From contig JAAGOF010000323.1 in the NCBI GenBank assembly GCA_010645155.1, positions 572,571 through 636,570 of the forward strand: a stretch of 64,000 bases of DNA, given 5' to 3'. Source of the stretch: Tigriopus japonicus (taxonomy: Eukaryota > Arthropoda > Copepoda > Harpacticoida > Harpacticidae). Below the pieces are notes generated by a model, which was not told the origin of the DNA, did no database searches, and saw nothing but the letters and a program-made list of their open reading frames with translations. The translations under genes were made by a program, and so were the position numbers. Below, piece by piece: positions 25,601 to 38,038 of this stretch (position 1 is its first letter; every line of letters begins with the position of its first letter).

Positions 25601-26018
25601 GATATGGATCATATCTCAGTCAGCTAGCTTCGTTCCTCTTTCGATCTCTCCCGGTTCTCCATACAAATACGAGCTCTCCATCACACTTGAGATCGGATTT
25701 CCCCAGTTGCCTCAATCCTATTTCTCCATTTCCCTCACCTCGAGCTCTGTGGGTCCTTTTAGCTTGAAGTGAGGGCGAAGCAAATCCTCGAATCTCGATT
25801 TCACTCACGTTTCCTGTGCTTGATGATCATGATGATTATGAGTCCTTCGCAGAATCTCGGGCGAGTGTTTCGTCCCTAGAGAACCCTCGAGAGTTCCCTG
25901 GATCCCTTGGTCGAAAATAAACTTGAAAGCTCTAAACCATCCAAGTGCCCTCTTCTGCAGAAGTGTTTCCAATGATATGGCACGTTAATTCTGAGATCTT
26001 TGTTTCTTGACGTTCCAG
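22633..26018. other. Gene-free stretch upstream of calmodulin
   Basis: No coding exon found. It holds simple repeats only: (C)n(AC)n at 22634, ATTC repeats near 23600 and GCAA repeats at 24792. The promoter and any non-coding first exon of the calmodulin gene may lie near the right end, but I cannot place them. Confidence 0.4.
24792..24816 (+). repeat. GCAA microsatellite
   Basis: About five uninterrupted GCAA units (24792-24811, ending in GCAAG), followed by GAAAGAAAG. Confidence 0.9.
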
Positions 26019-26026
26019 GTGTTCCG

Positions 26027-29000
26027 ATGAAAATGGGCAACGATGATCTCACAGATGAACAGGTGGCCGAATTCAGAGAGGCCTTCCGACTTTTTGACAA
26101 AGATGGAGATGGAACCATCACAACCAAGGTGAGTGCCATGTATCTATTTCCACGAAACTTATCGATTTGAGGCTCAAATGGGCTCAACTCTTACGGCTTC
26201 AATTCCATATGAGAATGCCTTCAACGGCTGTCGTATTGTGTTCCAAAGGAGGAAAGTCATTGAGAAGTGGGCCATAAATGGGGTTGCAGACGTAATAAAT
26301 TTCCAGTTGCCAAAGGCAAAAATTGTTGCTAAAGGTGGAATGGGTGATAAGAATTGACAGTGGAACCTGTCTTTCCAACCATTCCGAGCAATATTTTATT
26401 GGCCAGGTTGGCAAACAGGTCCAAAAAAGAAGTTGGACAAGACCGAGTGGTACTTTCGGCCAGAGTTAGATCGTAAAATCAGGGAAGAGCTCCATTTAGC
26501 ACAGGAATAAAAACTAAAGGAAACCGTTGAAGGTGCATTTTCGAGAAACCGGTTTCTCATATGGAAACCAACCCTTTGATATAAAGTGGTTTCCAATGCA
26601 GGGGAAAGTTCAAGGATTTATTCTGTATTGTACATTGTAATGCCACTTCTTTTTAACAAATCTCTTGATGATTTGATCTGACCTTAAATTTCAGAACATG
26701 CTTGGGAGTTCAAAAGATATTCTCTTTAGAGATTCAACTAGGAATATGAATGAAAATCTTCGGATTGAATTATGCAGTAAGCTGTCGAGTGGCTAAATTA
26801 TCTAAATCTACACGGATAGAAAAACTGCATTCTCTTGATTGGCAAGCTTTCCAGTTCCGAATCAATGAAAAAGCACTTCAGAGCTGATCGAATAACCTTC
26901 TGGTCCTTTGATGTCAAGTCAGAATACCAAGCAACCAACGAACCAAGTGCCTTTGAGCTTGGTGGAACTAGTCATTTCTTATTCTGTTGGCATCGTTCAG
27001 GCTACGAAGCGGATTGTGAATATTGATCCCAATTGCTTGCTCTTGATCAGGTCGTTTGTCCGAGGACAAAAGCCAGCAAAACATGGATATTTGGCTCGAG
27101 GAGGGAATAACCAAATTGGTTTCATGTTTCATACCAAACACACTCACTCCCTTGGCATGAGGGATTGGCTAAGAAACCCACTCACTCACTCATATACGTA
27201 CATCAGTCTTCGTTTGGGGGTTCCATTTTCCTTCTGCTGATTCTGGAACATCTCCATTATTCTCTGGGTATCCTTGACTGACCAAGTCTAAAAAGCAGTC
27301 ATTCTCTGGATGTTTGGATCAATTTAGGGGGCGAGATGACGTGAATAATTGTCTTGTTAATGAACCTTCTCAACGATCTTGGCGGCCTTCCTTTGTCCTT
27401 CAAGGTCATTAAGCCTGTTTGAGTATCGTTCGTCTTGCAACCCTTTGTATCCAGAAATGGTAAGCGAGCGAAAGCGTCTGGTTCCGATATGAAAAATACC
27501 GATAAGAGCCAGACTCAACGAGAAGGCCATGAAGGTCTTCAGACATCTTTAGTTGTGTACGTACTAGCTTGGGTAAAAAAGGCGTGTCAAGAAGGAATGG
27601 ATGCGAAACTCGAACATTCAAGATCTTAATGGCTATTGGAAAACGCATTTGCTAAGGCCAAAGAGAAGAGAAGGAAGGGGCTGTCTGGACCATTAAGGAA
27701 CACTAGAAAACCCCAATCCTGCCGATTCACTTCATTGAAGACGCGTTATAAAACCAGCTTGCACTGAAGGCAAACAGACAGTCTGATGGGGTTTGCATTG
27801 GCTGAGGGAAAATCGCATCCAATAAGCTTGATGGAGATTGAAATCGGATTTTTATGGAAAGTTCAAAATATTGTGAGAAAGTTATGAAAAAACGCTCATT
27901 TTAGTCGGTCGAATGTGTTTTTTCTTAGAGCAGTGCAATTTTGCGTCATAAATTTCCGAGTTTATCAAAGCAATGCGCTTATTTGAGTAGGTTCCAAGCG
28001 AATCGAAAGTGCATCTCGGCTCAACTATTTCCGAGTGCGTGAAGAAAGCTGGTGGTCAAAATTATTGCCAAAAGTCGTTTCTGAGAAGATGACGTTCTCG
28101 AAAACAAATAACTTATGTTGGTCAAAGCCTTGAGCATTTCAGAAACCAAAGGCAGAGAAGAACTGAAAAGTACGTTTGTTTCAAAAAGTACATTATTTTC
28201 TCTGAAATTCACTTCGGGCTTATGATTTGTCTTCCTGATACGGTATACGAGAGCAGAAGTGAAACAAATTCCGTATTAATCTAAAAAAAGCTCTTTGGCC
28301 CTTATCGTGATTTTGTTGATCTTCAAATCCATTCTTGTCAAAAAAAAAAAAAGAGTGGCGCAAGTTCCAAAAATATGCAAACTCGCGGATTTCCATGTCC
28401 CACTTTTTAGCCATTTGGTATGGCGAGCTTTCCATAAATAGCCATATCACAAAAACGTGAGGAGCAGATGGATGATGGTTGTTATTAAGTCTGGCCATTT
28501 GTCATGTTTACGCGGGCGAATTAGGCCTAATTGCCAAGTAATTGACGAGATGATCTGTGGGGCTTCCTTTATTCAACGGTGTTGAGAGTAACAAGATATT
28601 AAACATCATCTGGGCTTCTTTCTCCACTTTTGTTGGCGAGCCTGTCCCAAACGAAGTCAAGAATGACTCACTTCAAGGATGAAACACACGACATGGGCCT
28701 CAGTGTTAGTACTCTTGGTTCCTTCTCTTCACCACCACCTTTTCTCTCCCCTTCAAATATGGCTGCATTAGTCATGTCACATGGCGGAAAGACAAACTTT
28801 TTTCCTTAAAAGGCTCTTCTGTTTCTCACAAGTTTCCTTCATGTTCCCTGGTTGTTGTTGGTGCTGCTGCTGCTCTTCGGGTACGTACTCTAATACGTGG
28901 ATATCTTGAAATACTGGAGAAAGGGCGATTTTTTAAAAACTAGTCTTGATCAAAATACAGCACTTAGGATTATGATCATTTGATCGTATGGCCTCAAAAT

Positions 29001-32000
29001 TATTCAATTAAATAGGTGATAATTTTTAACTGGAACATGTTTATTAAACTTCACCTTTAGATTTGAACAAAGAATAACAATTCAACAAAAATATTCAGCC
29101 GGAAGTATTTGCATTTTCTCCCACATAAAACAAAAGGTTCTTTTTTGGTCAGATCAAAATCTTAGTCACCTAAAAACAACGGGGAAACTACTTAACTCCC
29201 TGTCACCTATTGCCAAAATGACCCAATCTGGCTTGCGGGCTGTCATTTGAATGACAGGATGAATTGGCCATGTGTACTAAGAGCACTTGACCAAGACAAG
29301 TCATAACAAAACATTCATCTATAATCCAGTATTTCACGATGTCCACATCCAAAACTGTAGTACTTCAAGGGTCTCGCCGACAAATATCTGGTTCTCAAAT
29401 GGTACCGTGTGTTCTCAAAACTAATAGTAATACGATTGGGCTAAGTTTCTAGAAAGATATATTGTGTGCCTCGACTTGTTTTGAAAGGGAAGGAAGGAAG
29501 GAAGATGCCTCGGTCTAATGTGTTGTGGCATGCATGGTCTCTTGTTCCATTGTAATCCTCGCGAAGTGGTTGATGTTTTTCGGGGCTGTCGTTGTGAGCA
29601 AACAGTAGTTCCCTGTGCTCATAAATTTGTCGAAACTTCTGGTAATGCTCCAGGGGACCGTTTTGCCTCAGGAGAGTGAGAGAGAGAGAGTAAAAGCAAA
29701 GTAGGCCCTATATTCGGTCACATTCCCTCGCCTCTTTGTCGGCCATTCCCAAATAGCACCGGAATAAATCATATATTTGATGGAGCAATCTCGTAGATTC
29801 TTGAGGGTTTTCAAGGGTGGGCCAATGGAGGGACCCAATACCATACTTCATACAACAGAGGCCATGAAATCGAGATGGCTTGAGGTCACGAGAGGATTGG
29901 CCGATATTGTAAGCCTCAAATTATTCCTATTGGCTAGGTCAGAGGGCCTTCATTCTTGGTCGATGCCATTTTCCAAGGCTGCGCTGGGAACCAGTGGATG
30001 ATGACCCCGTTTGGCTTCGCATATTCCAGGCACGTTTCACGCACAGCTTGGAACCAAATTTAGACTTCCAAGGACATCATAGGCCAATCAGTCTTGGCAA
30101 GGGCCAATGGGTCCCTGATTTTTGGCGAAGGAATCTGCAAGGCCGTTCGTCGACTTTAACCTTGAGTGTCAAATAAAATCCAAAGGCGTCTTGTTGCAGA
30201 AGAGGGTACACCTTTTGCATTACTTTGCCTCTGAAACTCTCTTAATAGTTGTGCTCATCATCGTTTATTTATTTCATGAAAGAGAATAATCATTTAAAAA
30301 ATATCTTATGCTCAGCCACGAACGATCTCAATCCTATTGTAAGACAAATAGCAAATTACTGATTTAGCATACCCGAAAGATTGAACCATTTAAAAGTCTT
30401 AATTAATCGTGGTCTGATGTTATGAAAGAAGAGAACACTTGTCCTTTAACTTTTAATTATCCTACAAGCGATTTCTGAAGCTTGCGGGTTTTCATCGTTG
30501 CAAACTGATGTATCTGATACTCCAAATACACTTAGATCGTTCAGGTTCAGATAAGGTTTGATTGATTTACAATGTATCATGTCAGATTAGGTTAGAATGA
30601 AGCAAAATAGGCATTTTTGTGTTGGACCCATCAAACCTTACAAATTTTGCAAAGTAAGGTGTTAAGTAAAAGTTTGTTTGAAATCCAGCAACCTTCAGAA
30701 ATCAAGTGTGACCAATGTCATCTTTTTAACTCCTGAAGGTTGATGACTGTCTTTGCGGCTGATTCTTCCTTACTAATGCTTTTTTAACTTTTCCAACACT
30801 GTGTTTCGGCTTCATAGAACGAAAACATGTCACGGGAAATGTTCAAGAGGTTCAAGTTTCAATACGACGTAAGTTTACGGTATATGAGATGTCAAACTCA
30901 GGGTGGTGTGATGTTTTGCGGAGCCAAACGAAAACTGGACTCGCAACCTCAAACAACACGGTCGTACAACGGCAGGCCGCATGTTGTCGCACCTAATTCA
31001 AAAGCGAGAGCACACAAAAATCAAATCAGATAAACCGGCCTCGAGTTTATACTTGTGACAACTCCTGTGTTTGAAACGCAGCAGATAGGGATAGTATATA
31101 CTCGACGAATGCTAATGGATGAGTGTAGTCAAACGAATTCAGCTGAGGATTCTGGGGCCAAATTGGCTAAGGATGCGTCAGAGTCGAGACTCACCCTCCA
31201 TAAGACTTTATCAAAATTCGTGAGCCCAATTCGTTGTCTTCATTTTGACAATCAATTGAATTAAGAATTTTTTCCTCACGTGGCAAACTAAAACTATGAA
31301 ATGCTCGAACCTAGTTTTGACCCATCCCTAGTCATTTTGGCCCCAGAATCCCCAGCTGAATTCCTTCGATTACACTCATCCATTCGACTTGATTTTGATA
31401 TCCTCTCGCTTTTGAATTAAGTGCGATAACATGCGGCCTGCCGTTTTACGACCATGTTGTTTGAGGTTGCGAGTCTAGTTTTCGTTTGGCTNNNNNNNNN
31501 NNNNNNNNNNNNNNNNNNNNNNNNNNNNNNNNNNNNNNNNNNNNNNNNNNNNNNNNNNNNNNNNNNNNNNNNNNNNNNNNNNNNNNNNNNNNNNNNNNNN
31601 NNNNNNNNNNNNNNNNNNNNNNNNNNNNNNNNNNNNNNNNNNNNNNNNNNNNNNNNNNNNNNNNNNNNNNNNNNNNNNNNNNNNNNNNNNNNNNNNNNNN
31701 NNNNNNNNNNNNNNNNNNNNNNNNNNNNNNNNNNNNNNNNNNNNNNNNNNNNNNNNNNNNNNNNNNNNNNNNNNNNNNNNNNNNNNNNNNNNNNNNNNNN
31801 NNNNNNNNNNNNNNNNNNNNNNNNNNNNNNNNNNNNNNNNNNNNNNNNNNNNNNNNNNNNNNNNNNNNNNNNNNNNNNNNNNNNNNNNNNNNNNNNNNNN
31901 NNNNNNNNNNNNNNNNNNNNNNNNNNNNNNNNNNNNNNNNNNNNNNNNNNNNNNNNNNNNNNNNNNNNNNNNNNNNNNNNNNNNNNNNNNNNNNNNNNNN

Positions 32001-35000
32001 NNNNNNNNNNNNNNNNNNNNNNNNNNNNNNNNNNNNNNNNNNNNNNNNNNNNNNNNNNNNNNNNNNNNNNNNNNNNNNNNNNNNNNNNNNNNNNNNNNNN
32101 NNNNNNNNNNNNNNNNNNNNNNNNNNNNNNNNNNNNNNNNNNNNNNNNNNNNNNNNNNNTTAACTTCCTGTCTCTAGTAATGATAGTTTATCTACATCAA
32201 ATAGGAAATTATGTTACAAGTTTGGCACATTTGCTTGAGAAATGCTGAATTTTGTCTCTTTTTAAGTGCATGCACAGTGCAAGCTAGCCGTGGCAGATTT
32301 CGACGCTCTCGCTCCATGAGAAGGCACAACAAAGCCACACTTCAATTGTCCTATTCATGAACATTAGAGATGTCTATCGTTCACTTTAATAGCATTTAGA
32401 TCGTAATTAGAACGACCAAGCTATTTAGTCGTTTAAATTTGAACATAAAGGAGACGATCATTTATCAAACAGTTCGCAGCTCACAGGTTTGAGCAAGTTT
32501 TCACGAAACATTTAAAAACCGACAACGCTGTCTTCAACTTTCAATCCCGAGGAAACTTTTTGAGGTTTGATGAATGCACTCTACCAAGGATCACTAAATA
32601 CCTGGATGCATCCGCTATTGGCAAAAGTCGTTTTTCAAATTCTGGGCTAGCCAGAGAAGATTCTAATCAAACCTATTGCCTGACTGGCAATTCAAAGCTC
32701 ACCTGCTGAATTTCAACTTGATCGACTGAAATTTGTATCAGTAAGAGTAATTTGAAGCATAGAGCATAACGCGCTCTTCCGATCGAACATTTGCACCTAC
32801 AATTTTCTCTCGTTCCCGTGTGTATGTATTGCAACTGAAGCAAATTTCGAAACGTTGTTATTCGTGAACGGGAGAACGTATCATGCTGAAATTAGGCAAA
32901 CGACATCCTTAAATGCCTCTCTTATCAAAACAAAACCATTCACTTGAATGGAATTCGATTTGTAAAAAATCCACAACTGAACGCCTAAGCGGAGGCTTCC
33001 ATGTCTTACGATTTCATTGACTCTACTTTTTCTTGTTGACAATTTCATTGCTAAGATTCCAACATTGATCGGCATTAGCTTGAACCTTCTATTGGCTTCA
33101 AAATCAGTCCACTGTTGAACTTTCATTATCATTGTAAACAGAACAAGCCCAAACTTTAAATGCTGTTTTTTATTAATCAAACTGATGTAATAATATGAAC
33201 AGTACTTCAAACCTGGAGATTAATGAGGTGATTGTCAGATGAATCACCTTTGGAATCTGCTTGTATGTTAAAACACTTTTTTGTTGCGGCGTTGATTGCA
33301 GCTCCAAGAAAAAATTATTTGCTTTCTTTGGCTCAGAGCAGAACAAACTCTTTTTAACTTATTGAGTTCTTTTAAATACAGAAGACTGTTTTCAGAAAAA
33401 TGTATCACTGATGGGCGGAAGAAATTAGCCAGAAACTTTTAACAAATGAAAAAGCAGAAGACAGAGAACATGTTCACTTTAAATCACAATCTTACAACAA
33501 CAACCTTAACTTGGATAAAAAATGAAAACATGTTCAACTATTTTCTTTAGTCATTTTTCCCTCTGCAATTTTCAGCTCGAGAGTTGTAAAGTTATTAAAA
33601 TGTCAACGAAAACACTGCAAACATGTATTGAAATATTTCAAAATAACTTTGGCCTTTCTAACACAAGTTGTAGTTTTTTGAAACTAAAAAAGACTTTTCA
33701 AAACCTCTTTCAAGGCAAGGTTACAAAGCTTGAGTCCTGAATTCAATCAGAAACTTAATCCTCCTCCTGTGAGGGGGTCATATCAAATTTCTACCCTTTC
33801 TTATAAAGCCACAAGAAATGGACCACTAAAGGAGGTCATTAAAATCAGTCAATTTGGACACAGGGGCAAACGCGGTGAAACCCCAACCTGATTTTTCATC
33901 CCATTAGGGCCCACACAAGACAGGCCATTAGTTGTATAGTATCCTCAATGGCACATGCTTCATTTTTTGGTTGTGATTGCATAATAAGTTACATTTTTTG
34001 AAAGTCGCACAGAAAATATTACGGATTTCTAAAACACTACACGCTTGCAATTCCTTCATGACAACCCATATCCATAATGCTGAAATATCAGAACACAAAA
34101 GCTGACTCTGCGATAATAATTTCCTCGGCGTTGTTATGAGTCAAATTTTAAGTTAATAATGTGGTTCCTTATTAAGGAAGTGTTTCACAATGACAGTAAA
34201 GCTCTTGACATATGAATGTGTTAGGTCACTGTGGCTTCACCATTTTCGCACCTTTGTACAAGATACGCACCCTCTATGATATGCATGGGTTTTCAGACTT
34301 GAATTATCAATCCAACCCCACATCCAACCTAATGCAGTAGTGGAAAAGGATGGTGACCAAAACGAAACAAATCTGTTATGTCAATCCATAGCTATTACAT
34401 CTTCATGAAACGCCAAGGAGTTTACGCTACTTGTGCAAGTCTTTGGTCTATTTCTATGATATCAAACACTTCTTTAAGCAACAAGTTTAAAATTTCACCA
34501 GCCCAAAACAACTTGAAAGTCCACTAAACAGTAGTTCTACGAGTATTAACAAGCTCCCACGATAAAGTCGATATGGAACAAGAAAATAACCACCATAAAA
34601 GGCTGAAACGAAATCGAGACCTTGCTGTTTGGTTAAAGTAGCCTGAGGCTACAAGATATGCACTCTGGGACGACAGAGATTGGAACAAAATATGGATCAG
34701 TAAACTTTTCCCTCGTGGCCAATTTCTGCTCGGTTAGTTTAATTCTCAATTTAGATTGAGATTCAAGTTGGCAACTTGATTAGTTAGAAGGTAGCTTGGA
34801 CCAAAGGCTGAATAAATATGGATAGGAAAGCTGGAGGATTGATTGGATTTCGACATATCCCTATTTTCGATTGGGTGAGTAGAGATATACCACTTCTACT
34901 TCTGGTGACCTTGCCATCAGATGTCGAATTCTTTCTTACGTTCCTTGTGCTGCCTTTTTTCCTTTTTTGTTCCACTCGAACGACTGCTCGTAAAGTTGGA

Positions 35001-37197
35001 ACAGGTTCTCAAGTTGCCCCGTGGCAAAATCCCTATTCCCTATTTACTTGGCCAGCGAGCAATCATCAAGGGTGAGAGTTTGGTGCCATTCCCGAATTCT
35101 ACCACTCGTTAATGACACGTGGAACTGGGCCTTCTAATGTTCAGAGCCTGTGCTTGGTCGGGCTTTGTTCCACAAGCCCACCAAGCACAGGGTATTTTGT
35201 CTCTTTTACGAGGACACTTAAAAATGTCCTCTGTCCTCGATCCTCATCCTTGACGTTTGTCCTCATGCTTTTGATATCCTTTGTCTCTCCTTTGGAACCT
35301 TGACACAAAGATGGGGATTTATCCTCCATCGTGTCCATCCATAGATGTGAATGCATGAGATGTTCCAAATCTCGAGGGAGAAGGACACAATCTTCATCGG
35401 GACGAGGAAAATGACCGTCTATTGCCTTTCGGAAAGAGTATGGCGCCCTTTAGCCAAACCTTTTATCTACAGAAATGACATTAGGGACCCAAGGCTATTA
35501 AAGAAGCTTCTACACGAAGGCACCGTGTAAAAATTTGGATTCTCGGGATTTGAGGCCAAGCTTTAGATTGCACCTTCAGCGTCTTCCTCATACTCACATC
35601 GTTGAGCACCAAACTCTCTGAACTGAGGGGGATTTCTTGAGATGGCCCTAGAATTAATTGTTTTAGTCAGTTTGGCTGTCTTTGGTTCGTTGGCCTCCAC
35701 AGAAAAAACGCAGAGTGGCTGTTCCAGCCTCAGGAGGAAGAAGATCAACTAGATAGCTTTTGACTTGGAAATCTTCCAAATGAGTCCTGACACTACGTAG
35801 TAAGAATAGAATATAAGAGAGAAAGCCAGCCAGTTGCATACGTATGAGATGTTGGGAATGAGCTTTCTCGGTCCACAAGTTTGGCGATGGTGTTCTTACC
35901 AAAAATTTGATTTGGATTGAGGACCATCACATCTCGACCAGAGAAAGGTCATTCAGAATCCCCTTGTGTCGTCCCTTTCTTCATTTTTTGCGCCCATTGA
36001 TCTCCTCCACATATAAAAGCCCCAAAAAGAGAACGGATCACGTTCCAGAGAATTCTCAAAAGAAAAATCTTAATCTATGTAATGGGCGAAGCCTATCCCC
36101 GACTGAACCAACTGACAGATCAATGTCAGCCAATAAATTGTGGAATCATGAAGGCTAACTTAGGCTTTAACTCTTTACTACTTAACGTTGGCTGGTAGAT
36201 TGTGACTTGAAACTTCGATCTTCTCTCTTAAAGTGGAAAACGAAGGAGGAAATCATTGGTGAAAGAGGCTCAAAAATTGAAGGAGAGCGAACTCCTCAGC
36301 AAATAAATGGTCGCGGTTTTCTTGAAGAGCTTGGGCAAAAAAGATCAAAGAAGGAGATCGACTTTTTTCCTTCAATCTTCAAAACACAGGAGGCATCCAA
36401 GTCGCCTTTTTCAATCTGAAGAATTCAGCTTTCAACTAATTGGAACGGGGAGCACGAAAAGTTGGACTCGGTGAAAATACCTTCATTTCTTCTTTCTAGG
36501 AACTGGCCACCGTGATGCGATCCTTGGGCCAAAATCCCACGGAAGCCGAGTTACAAGACATGATCAATGAGGTGGACGTGGACGGTAATGGATCCATTGA
36601 GTTTGAGGAGTTTCTCACCATGATGTCCAAGAAGGTCAAGGAAAACGAAAGCAGCAACGACATCAAGGAGGCCTTTCGAGTCTTTGACCGTGATGGCGAT
36701 GGTTACATCTCGGCCGAAGAGCTCGGACAGGTGAGAAAAAATGGTTTCTGTTCCAAGGTTCGTTCACTGTCTAGTCTGTGTAGCAGTATTTTTGTGCGGG
36801 AACAGCACGTGACACGCGTGGGATTTAAGTCAGTTCGTAATCCCCTTGAAGGCGGTTTAACGAGTTGAGACGTTGAAAAATATGTTAAAGCGGGACTGGA
36901 AACAGATCTCATAATCGGATTAGCTTCGAGAAGGCGTTTTGAAAGTTAGTTTCCCAACCCTGGCTTCCAAAGAGCCGAAGTGGCACGAAACTATAGGGCT
37001 TAGTTGTACACTAGAACCCTGTTCTTGCGAACTTATATTGAAGTACGATTATTCAATTTCAGGTGATGCAGACTTTGGGCGAGAATCTCACTCAAGAGGA
37101 AATCGATGAAATGATCCGCGAAGCCGATTTGGATGGAGATGGCAAGGTGTGCTACGAAGAATTTGCCACAATGATGAGCCATAAAGGCGCTGCCTAG
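26027..37197 (+). CDS. Divergent calmodulin, complete, three coding exons (155 aa)
   Basis: Exons 26027-26128, 36500-36730 and 37063-37197 (TAG) join in phase 0 with GTGAGT and GTGAGA donors and CTAG/TTCAG acceptors. All four EF loops are canonical: [12 protein letters not shown] (24-35), [12 protein letters not shown] (60-71), [12 protein letters not shown] (97-108) and [12 protein letters not shown] (133-144). The [20 protein letters not shown] stretch is identical to textbook calmodulin, but the N-terminus ([12 protein letters not shown]), the central linker ([12 protein letters not shown]) and the tail (MSHKGAA) differ. This suggests a paralogue or calmodulin-like sensor, not the invariant housekeeping copy. 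The start was chosen as the first in-frame ATG after the acceptor at 26017-26018; a second ATG lies two codons on. Intron 1 is 10,371 bp and holds a fold-back repeat, dispersed repeat C and an assembly gap. It is tail to tail with the lysyl oxidase gene. Confidence 0.93.
30922..31491. repeat. Long imperfect fold-back (palindromic) repeat abutting the gap
   Basis: The left arm from 30922 (AGCCAAACGAAAACT...) is the reverse complement of sequence ending at 31491, continuing inward through GGCAGGCCGCATGTT and GATTCTGGGGCCAAA to about 31190 and 31300. The left arm has about 80 bp extra, bounded by the small inverted pair CTCGAGTTTATAC / GTATATACTCGA. The right arm runs straight into the N gap, so the true end may be hidden. 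Confidence 0.88.
31492..32159. other. Assembly gap (668 N)
   Basis: Run of N. Reading frames across it are artefacts. Confidence 1.
32585..33012. repeat. Dispersed repeat C, copy 1
   Basis: Direct copy of 42837-43310, with shared blocks CTTGATCGACTGAAATTTG, GCGCTCTTCCGA and TTTCGAAACGTTGTTATTCG. The minus strand of both copies has an open stretch with [10 protein letters not shown] and AFKDVVC in common. Confidence 0.82.
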
Positions 37198-37459
37198 GGG
37201 CATTTTATTCTCACCTACAACGAGAACGAGCTCACGCCAACTTATCTTCGTGCTTCATCTCTTGCCAAAGGAAAATTTGCTCAAAACCAACTCATTTCAT
37301 ATTCTCTTGCGACGTCGGTCGACCCACTTAGAATTGGGAATCTCTTGAGAACCTTCCATGGTTTGACCACATTTAGTGCTCCTTACTTCGCTTGCATCCA
37401 ACAACGCCCATATTGAAAGGAGGAGAAAGACCGAAGACGCCCTCGGCCTTGGTATTTCA

Positions 37460-37465
37460 TTTATT
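37460..37465 (-). promoter_or_regulatory. Candidate polyadenylation signal of the LOXL gene
   Basis: AATAAA on the minus strand, 574 bp beyond the LOXL stop. If used, the LOXL 3' UTR would overlap the calmodulin 3' UTR. Confidence 0.35.
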
Positions 37466-37819
37466 GTTCAAGATATTGGGAAGTGTGCTTAACACTTGGG
37501 TAGAGTAGGCAGCCTTGCCCAATAGATCGTTTCCATACAAGGAAATCCAATTCATTCATATTAATGACCACGATATGCTTAGCAAAGCAATAGAGAATTA
37601 GAGAAAGTATAGCAGATCTCTCGTATTATCATTCCATTTTCGTCTGGCTTGAACACTAAGAAAGCTTTCATTAGACTATTGAATTAGACATGGGAACCAC
37701 CAAGGACTGTTTGCATTTGGCGCCAACATCATTATCATCAACTACAACATCATTATCATCATTCCTCTCTTTAAGATCATTGCTCATATTTTTTGTAGTA
37801 ACTATCATGTAGATTTCCG

Positions 37820-37825
37820 AATAAA
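37820..37825 (+). promoter_or_regulatory. Candidate polyadenylation signal of calmodulin
   Basis: AATAAA 623 bp after the calmodulin stop, with none closer that I saw. A calmodulin transcript ending here would be antisense to the end of a LOXL transcript. Confidence 0.4.
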
Positions 37826-38038
37826 TGATCGCTGGTTACCATTGCAAAATATGGTCACCCTCAAGCATGGCTCGCGCACGAATGCAAGTGTTGACAACAA
37901 AGTGACGAAAAGGATGCAAGATAAACGGAGAAAAGACTTCAATTTGCAGGGTCATTGGCACATAGTGTTCCCCTGAGGCGAAAGCAATTTCCAATAAAGG
38001 CTCGGACTCTCTCAAGTTGGATACTAACGGAATAGCCT

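Larger units (their letters stand above)
26129..36499 (+). other. 10.4-kb first intron of calmodulin gene
   Basis: Gene-free apart from features listed separately (fold-back 30922-31491, gap 31492-32159, repeat C 32585-33012). An AAGGAAGG run occurs near 29490. The rest shows nothing I recognise. Confidence 0.7.

Noticed and set aside
30827..30868. Mini-exon [14 protein letters not shown] with a TCATAG acceptor and a GTAAGT donor inside the calmodulin intron
   Set aside because: Phase would fit, but inserting it would break EF loop 1 between K34 and E35; no resemblance to calmodulin. It could be a separate small gene, but support is only splice-like motifs.
31454..32248. Long ORFs across the N run
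   Set aside because: Open only because N has no stops.
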